From NCBI GenBank assembly GCA_003278805.1, contig QCDC01000013.1, forward strand, positions 1 to 38,332: a stretch of 38,332 bases of DNA, written 5' to 3'. This document shows, piece by piece, positions 33,693 through 38,332 of this stretch. The notes beneath the pieces were generated by a model that was not told where the DNA came from, made no database searches, and saw only the letters and a list, made by a program, of their open reading frames with translations. Each line of letters starts with the position of its first letter. The first letter of the stretch is position 1. This stretch comes from Pelagibacteraceae bacterium AG-349-L17 (GTDB lineage Bacteria > Pseudomonadota > Alphaproteobacteria > Pelagibacterales > Pelagibacteraceae). The position numbers were made by a program, and so were the translations under genes.

Positions 33693-33789
33693 AGATTAAT
33701 TTTTGTAAATTTCTTGATTTTTAGACTTGAAACCTCTATTTAGTTGTGAAAAAGTTAAGAAATTGAAATTAGCAGCAAGGAGCAATTTG

Positions 33790-34281
33790 ATGAGATTAAA
33801 CAAAATTTTAAAAAACACACTTTTAGTATTAACAGCTTGCCTAGTGCTATCTGCATGTGCAACTAAAAAAGAAGTGGCAACAGACATTCAAGGTCAAATG
33901 CAAGGTGATGTTTACACAGGAACAGACACAGTTGAATATTTAGCTGATGGTGTTCCAGACAGAGTTTTCTTTGCAACAAATGAGTCGATATTAACAACTG
34001 CATCAAGAGAAACTTTAAGAGCTCAAGCAGCTTGGTTAAGAAAAAACCCAAGCATTAATGTAGTGCTTGAAGGACACGCCGACGAAAGAGGAACAAGAGA
34101 ATATAACTTGGCTCTTGGTGAAAGAAGAGCAAATGCAGCTAAAGACTATTTAATGACTTACGGAATATCTTCTGACAGAATTACAGTATTAAGTTATGGT
34201 AAGGAGAGACCAGTTGACTCTGGTTCAAACCCATTAGCTTGGTCAAAAAACAGAAGATCAGTAACTGTTAAAGCAAATTAA
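33790..34281 (+). CDS. pal: Peptidoglycan-associated lipoprotein Pal
   Basis: 163 residues. The ATG at 33790 is chosen over the longer frame from 33727, because AAGGAG stands 7 bases upstream and the protein then begins with a proper lipoprotein signal (MRLNKILKNTLLVLTACLVL) ending in LSAC with Cys23 for lipidation. The OmpA-like domain shows VVLEGHADERGTREYNLALG and RANAAKDYL, which bind peptidoglycan. Pal anchors the outer membrane to the wall. A clear terminator follows the stop. Confidence 0.95.
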   Translation: MRLNKILKNTLLVLTACLVLSACATKKEVATDIQGQMQGDVYTGTDTVEYLADGVPDRVFFATNESILTTASRETLRAQAAWLRKNPSINVVLEGHADERGTREYNLALGERRANAAKDYLMTYGISSDRITVLSYGKERPVDSGSNPLAWSKNRRSVTVKAN

Positions 34282-34294
34282 TTATTTAAAATTT

Positions 34295-34334
34295 AAGACC
34301 CTAAAACCTTTATTGGATTTAGGGTCTTTTTTTT
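34295..34334 (+). terminator. Rho-independent terminator after pal
   Basis: AAGACCCTAAA (34295-34305) pairs perfectly with TTTAGGGTCTT (34318-34328) around a 12-base loop, and the T-run continues to 34334. It is the best hairpin-plus-T signal I found in the window and separates tolQRAB-pal from cpoB-tilS. Confidence 0.9.
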
Positions 34335-34364
34335 GCCATTTTTATAATCATAAATCTAATTTAA

Positions 34365-35372
34365 ATGATGCTCATATTTAAATTAGTAATTTTAAAATTA
34401 TTTTTAATCTTAAATTTATTTTTTATTAATATTTCTTTTGCAGATAATCATAATATTTATGAAACATTAGAAATAATAAAAAATGATCTTAAAACTCTTG
34501 AAAGAGCGGTTTATTCTGGATCTATTGAAGTGAAAGCAAGTAATAATGATAGTTCAGCTTCAAACTTGGACCAAAACTCAGAAGATGTTTTAACTAGACA
34601 TTTATTAAAATTGTCAGAAGTTGAGGATCAGTTTAGAGAACTTACTAATAAATTTGAAGAAATAAATTTTAAGTTAGATAAATTATCTACCCGTGTTTCA
34701 AAAATTCAAGCAGATAACCAAATAAGATTTCAAGATATAGAGACAAACATTAGCTCTGGAAATATAAGTAGCGTAGAAAATCAATTGAGTTCAAAACCTA
34801 AGACTGATGAACAAAAAGTTTTACCTGGTAGTTCACAGCCCCAAGATTTAGGAACAATTTCATATAAAGACACAGAGACAAACGATACTTCACAACAAAT
34901 TCAATCTGTAGATACTACAGCTTCAATTGTAACAGAAACTTTTCAATCTGAGGAAAAAATACTTCCTCAAGATTTAAATCCAGTGGAGCAATATGAATTT
35001 GCAACAAGCTTTTTAAAAGTTGGAGACTACAGTACAGCGGAAAGAGCTTTTAGAGAATTTGTTCTATCTAACCCTGATCATCAGTTAGCAGGTAGTGCAC
35101 AATACTGGTATGCAGAAACATTCAGAATTAGACAATTATATACTGATGCAGCTTCTGCTTATTTAGAGGGCTACCAAAAATATCCTAAAGGAAAAAAAGC
35201 TCCAATTAATCTATTAAAACTTGGAGTATCAATGGTTCAAATTGGTGAAAAAGACCAAGGATGTAAAATGATAAATGGTGTAGAATTACAATATCCTAAT
35301 GCAAATCAGTCTGTAATACAAAAAGCAAAATATGAGTCCAAAAAATTTGAATGTATCAAACAAGACTCATAA
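34365..35372 (+). CDS. cpoB: Tol-Pal coordination protein CpoB (YbgF)
   Basis: 335 residues. A long signal peptide (about 26 residues) ends at ISFA before DNHN. Residues about 75-115 form a coiled coil (trimerisation region), followed by a Ser/Thr/Gln-rich linker. From DLNPVEQYEFATSFLKVGDY near residue 205 to the end there are TPR repeats, as in YbgF. The periplasmic protein links the Tol machine to peptidoglycan synthesis in E. coli. It starts 30 bases after the pal terminator, so it needs its own promoter or read-through. It overlaps tilS by 41 bases. Confidence 0.88.
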   Translation: MMLIFKLVILKLFLILNLFFINISFADNHNIYETLEIIKNDLKTLERAVYSGSIEVKASNNDSSASNLDQNSEDVLTRHLLKLSEVEDQFRELTNKFEEINFKLDKLSTRVSKIQADNQIRFQDIETNISSGNISSVENQLSSKPKTDEQKVLPGSSQPQDLGTISYKDTETNDTSQQIQSVDTTASIVTETFQSEEKILPQDLNPVEQYEFATSFLKVGDYSTAERAFREFVLSNPDHQLAGSAQYWYAETFRIRQLYTDAASAYLEGYQKYPKGKKAPINLLKLGVSMVQIGEKDQGCKMINGVELQYPNANQSVIQKAKYESKKFECIKQDS

Positions 35373-36360
35373 GTTTTTATTAAATCACTTAAAAGATAAA
35401 CAAACTTCTAAAATTTATAAAAAATTTGAAAAAAATTTTAGATTAAATGAGGATTTTATAGTTGCGGTTTCTGGTGGACCAGACAGTCTAGCTTTATGTT
35501 TTTTATCAAAAATTTATTCGATTAAAAAACATCTAAAAGTAACATATTTTCACGTTGATCATAAACTTAGAAATAATTCAACAAAAGAGGCAAAATTTGT
35601 AAAATTACTTCTAAAAAAATTGTCTACTAATCTTGAGATTTTAACCTGGGTTGGAAAAAAACCAAAAAGCAACATCCAATCTATTGCAAGAGATAAAAGA
35701 TATGAACTTTTGTTAAATAAGGCAAAAAAATTAAAAATAAATAATATTTTATTAGCTCATCATAAAGATGACTTAATAGAGAATTTTTTTATTAGAATTT
35801 TAAGAGGCAGTGGTTTAAATGGTATGGTGTCATTTGATCAAAGAACTAAGCTACAAAATATTAATTTGATTAGACCTTTATTAAAATTTTCTAAAAAAAA
35901 TTTAGAACATATCACCAAAAAAGTTTTTAAAAATTATGTTGAAGATCCCTCTAATAAAAATGATCAATTTAAAAGAGTAAAAATTAGAAATTTTATAAAA
36001 AACTTGGAATTAGAGGGATTAGATAATGATAAATTTAATCTAACTATTAAAAATTTAAGATTTGCAAATGAGTCAATTAAATTCTTTGTAGAAAAAAATT
36101 TAAAAGACAATTCAACAATTTCAAATATTAATGGGTTTGTTATTTTAAATAAAAATTTTTTTCTTCAGCCAGAGGAAGTAGTTTTTAGATCTATAACAGA
36201 AGTGCTAAAAAGTGTTGGTAAAAAATACTATCCAGTAAGAGGAAAAAAAATTGATAAATTAATTTATCAAATTAAAAATGATAACTCACTCATGACTACT
36301 TTAGGAAACTGTGTAATAAAGAAGGTAAATAACTCAGTTATAGTATCAAAAGAGCGTTAA
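35332..36360 (+). CDS. tilS: tRNA(Ile)-lysidine synthase
   Basis: 342 residues. FIVAVSGGPDSLALCFLSKI near residue 38 is the PP-loop ATP motif (SGGxDS), followed by YFHVDHKLRNNS, SIARDKRYELL near 117 and LAHHKDDLIENFFIRILRGS near 141, all TilS signatures. It puts lysidine on C34 of the tRNA-Ile that reads AUA, an essential step in an AT-rich genome with many ATA codons. The C-terminal domain is short compared with E. coli TilS (432 residues). It overlaps cpoB by 41 bases; a TTG at 35347 is an alternative start. Confidence 0.93.
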   Translation: MSPKNLNVSNKTHKFLLNHLKDKQTSKIYKKFEKNFRLNEDFIVAVSGGPDSLALCFLSKIYSIKKHLKVTYFHVDHKLRNNSTKEAKFVKLLLKKLSTNLEILTWVGKKPKSNIQSIARDKRYELLLNKAKKLKINNILLAHHKDDLIENFFIRILRGSGLNGMVSFDQRTKLQNINLIRPLLKFSKKNLEHITKKVFKNYVEDPSNKNDQFKRVKIRNFIKNLELEGLDNDKFNLTIKNLRFANESIKFFVEKNLKDNSTISNINGFVILNKNFFLQPEEVVFRSITEVLKSVGKKYYPVRGKKIDKLIYQIKNDNSLMTTLGNCVIKKVNNSVIVSKER

Positions 36361-36423
36361 AGTTGATGAAATAACTGATATTTTGTCACTTGTTAATTTA
36401 ATAATAATTCTTATTTTAAAGCT

Positions 36424-38331
36424 ATGAACCTAAAAAATCTTGCAATGTGGGGAATAATAGTTTTCTTAACTATAGGTCTTTATAATATGTTTAAAAATCC
36501 ACAGTCTAATGTTAGAGGTGGAAATCAAATAATATTTTCAGATTTTTTAAATTCAGTTGAAGACGGTGAAGTTCTAAAAGTTGAGATTCAGGGAAATAAC
36601 ATCAAAGGTACTTATTCAAATGGAAATTCTTTTTCAACTTATGCTCCTAATGATCCAAATCTTATAGAAAAATTATCAGAGAAAGGTGTGAGTATTTCAG
36701 CAGCACCTTTAGATGAAAAAATGCCTTCATTGTTTGGTGTACTCTTATCATGGTTTCCTATGTTACTGCTTATTGCAGTATGGATTTTCTTTATGAGACA
36801 AATGCAAGGTGGCAAAGGTGGAGCAATGGGATTTGGAAAATCAAAAGCTAAAATGATGAATGAATTAAAAGGAAAGGTTACTTTTAATGATGTTGCTGGT
36901 GTAGAGGAAGCTAAAGAAGAAGTAGAAGAAATGGTAGAGTTCCTAAAAGACCCAAAAAAATTTAGTAGGTTGGGTGGTAAAATTCCAAGAGGAGCTTTAC
37001 TTGTTGGACCCCCGGGAACTGGTAAAACTTTATTAGCTAGGGCAATTGCAGGTGAAGCAGGTGTTCCGTTTTTCACTATTTCAGGTTCTGATTTTGTTGA
37101 GATGTTCGTTGGAGTAGGAGCATCTAGAGTAAGAGACATGTTTGAACAAGGTAAAAAAAATTCTCCATGTATTATTTTTATAGATGAGATAGATGCTGTT
37201 GGAAGAAGTAGAGGTGCAGGTCTAGGAGGTGGAAATGATGAAAGAGAGCAAACTTTAAACCAGCTGTTAGTTGAAATGGATGGTTTTGATACAAATGAAG
37301 GTGTCATCATTATAGCTGCAACAAACAGACCAGATGTGCTTGATCCAGCTTTACTAAGACCAGGAAGGTTTGATAGACAAGTAGTAGTTTCAAACCCAGA
37401 TATTATTGGAAGAGAAAAAATTTTAAAAGTTCATGTAAAAAAAATAAAAATGGCGCCAGATGTTAATTTAAGAACAATTGCAAGAGGTACACCAGGTTTT
37501 TCAGGAGCTGATCTTGCAAATATAGTTAATGAAGCAGCTTTGTTAGCAGCGAGAAAAAATAAGAGGATAGTTACATTGTTAGAATTTGAGGAAGCAAAAG
37601 ATAAAGTTATGATGGGCGCTGAAAGACGTTCAATGGTCATGACAGAAGATGAGAAAAAACTAACTGCATATCATGAAGGTGGACATGCTCTCGTGTCGTT
37701 TAATATGCCAAGTTATGACCCAATTCATAAAGCTACTATTATACCAAGAGGAAGAGCTCTTGGAATGGTAATGAACTTACCTGAAAGAGACAAACACGGT
37801 TACTCAATAAAATATCTTAAAGCGAGGCTAGCTGTTTGTTTTGGAGGCAGAGTTGCAGAGGAATTAATTTTTGGAAAAGATAATATATCTACAGGAGCAG
37901 GTGGAGGAAATGGGTCTGATATTAACCAAGCTACACAGTTAGCAAGAGCAATGGTGACAAAATATGGAATGAGTGAAGAAATGGGTCCAGTTGAATATGG
38001 GGAAAACCAAGAAGAAGTGTTTTTGGGAAGATCAGTTACTCAAACTCAATCGGTATCAGAGGAAGTTGCTCAGAAAATTGATAAAGAAATAAGAAAGCTT
38101 GTAGACGAAGGATATAATAAAGCTAAGGAAATTTTGACTGAAAAAATAGATGATCTACATAAAATTGCAAAAGCTCTAATAACTTATGAGACTTTAACTG
38201 GTGAAGAAATAGAGAATATAATTAATAAAAATTTATACCCTAAAGATAAAATTTTAGACAATCCAGAATCAAAAGATGATCAAGATTCAGCTTTGGGTGC
38301 GATGGGTTTGAAACCAAAAATTGTTCATTAA
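36424..38331 (+). CDS. ftsH: ATP-dependent zinc metalloprotease FtsH
   Basis: 635 residues, complete; the stop ends one base before the window edge. Two membrane helices (about residues 4-20 and 100-124) flank a small periplasmic domain. The AAA domain has Walker A GPPGTGKT near residue 195, Walker [12 protein letters not shown] near 253 and the second region of homology RPGRFDRQV near 312. The zinc protease site HEGGH is at about 417-421. FtsH degrades damaged membrane proteins and some regulators. The tilS-ftsH order is conserved across proteobacteria. The 63-base gap before it contains no strong promoter match. Confidence 0.98.
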   Translation: MNLKNLAMWGIIVFLTIGLYNMFKNPQSNVRGGNQIIFSDFLNSVEDGEVLKVEIQGNNIKGTYSNGNSFSTYAPNDPNLIEKLSEKGVSISAAPLDEKMPSLFGVLLSWFPMLLLIAVWIFFMRQMQGGKGGAMGFGKSKAKMMNELKGKVTFNDVAGVEEAKEEVEEMVEFLKDPKKFSRLGGKIPRGALLVGPPGTGKTLLARAIAGEAGVPFFTISGSDFVEMFVGVGASRVRDMFEQGKKNSPCIIFIDEIDAVGRSRGAGLGGGNDEREQTLNQLLVEMDGFDTNEGVIIIAATNRPDVLDPALLRPGRFDRQVVVSNPDIIGREKILKVHVKKIKMAPDVNLRTIARGTPGFSGADLANIVNEAALLAARKNKRIVTLLEFEEAKDKVMMGAERRSMVMTEDEKKLTAYHEGGHALVSFNMPSYDPIHKATIIPRGRALGMVMNLPERDKHGYSIKYLKARLAVCFGGRVAEELIFGKDNISTGAGGGNGSDINQATQLARAMVTKYGMSEEMGPVEYGENQEEVFLGRSVTQTQSVSEEVAQKIDKEIRKLVDEGYNKAKEILTEKIDDLHKIAKALITYETLTGEEIENIINKNLYPKDKILDNPESKDDQDSALGAMGLKPKIVH

Positions 38332-38332
38332 T

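Noticed and set aside
33714..33742. Internal promoter for pal (TTGATT, 17 bases, TATTTA)
   Set aside because: The -10 match is poor and such pairs occur by chance in AT-rich DNA. The place is sensible for an abundant lipoprotein, but the evidence is too weak to list.
36383..36410. Promoter before ftsH (TTGTCA followed by TAATTC)
   Set aside because: The -35 is fair but the -10 matches poorly at every allowed spacing, and no heat-shock type element is visible.
36639..37310. A 223-codon open frame on the minus strand
   Set aside because: It lies fully opposite the AAA domain of ftsH. Its residues follow from the reverse of conserved codons and show no domain of their own.

Overview
The window looks like a chromosomal segment of a SAR11-clade alphaproteobacterium (Candidatus Pelagibacter or a close relative). 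I infer this from the very AT-rich sequence, near-zero intergenic spacing with many 1-40 base gene overlaps, the alphaproteobacterial marker set (TrcR/DUF1013, three-gene pntAA-pntAB-pntB, cysteine-free L36, tiny aa3-oxidase subunit IV) and a 5S rRNA gene standing alone at the end of a surface-polysaccharide island. The last trait matches the hypervariable region I remember as lying between 16S-23S and 5S rRNA in SAR11. No database search was possible.

Region 1 (1-13.49 kb) is a cell-surface glycan island. It holds a truncated PhyH-like dioxygenase, a probable methyltransferase remnant, two FkbM methyltransferases and one other SAM methyltransferase, a HAD phosphatase, three GT2 glycosyltransferases, a WecA/MraY-like polyprenyl-phosphate sugar-phosphate transferase, two large membrane proteins of probable GT-C type, GDP-mannose 4,6-dehydratase plus GDP-fucose synthase, and two more SDR sugar epimerases/reductases. 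Most genes are on the plus strand. A two-gene minus-strand cassette (GT2 plus GT-C-like protein) is inserted at 4638-6565. The four longest poly-A runs in the window (12-14 bases) all lie inside coding sequence here.

Region 2 (13.5-17.4 kb, plus) is core: 5S rRNA with its own promoter-like sequence, rpmJ, a 36-residue cytochrome aa3 subunit IV, the proton-translocating transhydrogenase genes and a transaldolase-family gene.

Region 3 (17.4-26.9 kb, minus) is one nearly gapless run, read from right to left: tkt-gap-pgk-class I aldolase-thiE-efp-suhB, rpmE-trcR, then rpsU-initiator tRNA-O-antigen ligase. It links central carbon metabolism (probably gluconeogenic, with a GAPDH that looks NADP-adapted) with translation genes.

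Region 4 (27.0 kb to the end, plus) holds a coiled-coil protein, zapA, 5-formyl-THF cyclo-ligase, a YmdB-like phosphoesterase, yebC, a RuvC-like nuclease without ruvAB, the Tol-Pal envelope cluster tolQRAB-pal-cpoB, tilS and ftsH. A clear intrinsic terminator separates pal from cpoB.

I did not find a completely new defence or mobile system. The most unusual points are the isolated 5S gene with a private promoter, the rpsU-tRNA-waaL mixed operon, a probable ATT start in rpsU, an A29-U41 initiator tRNA, the Asn-Arg cofactor site in GAPDH, and the poly-A tracts in glycan genes. No stretch longer than 300 bases lacks a gene.
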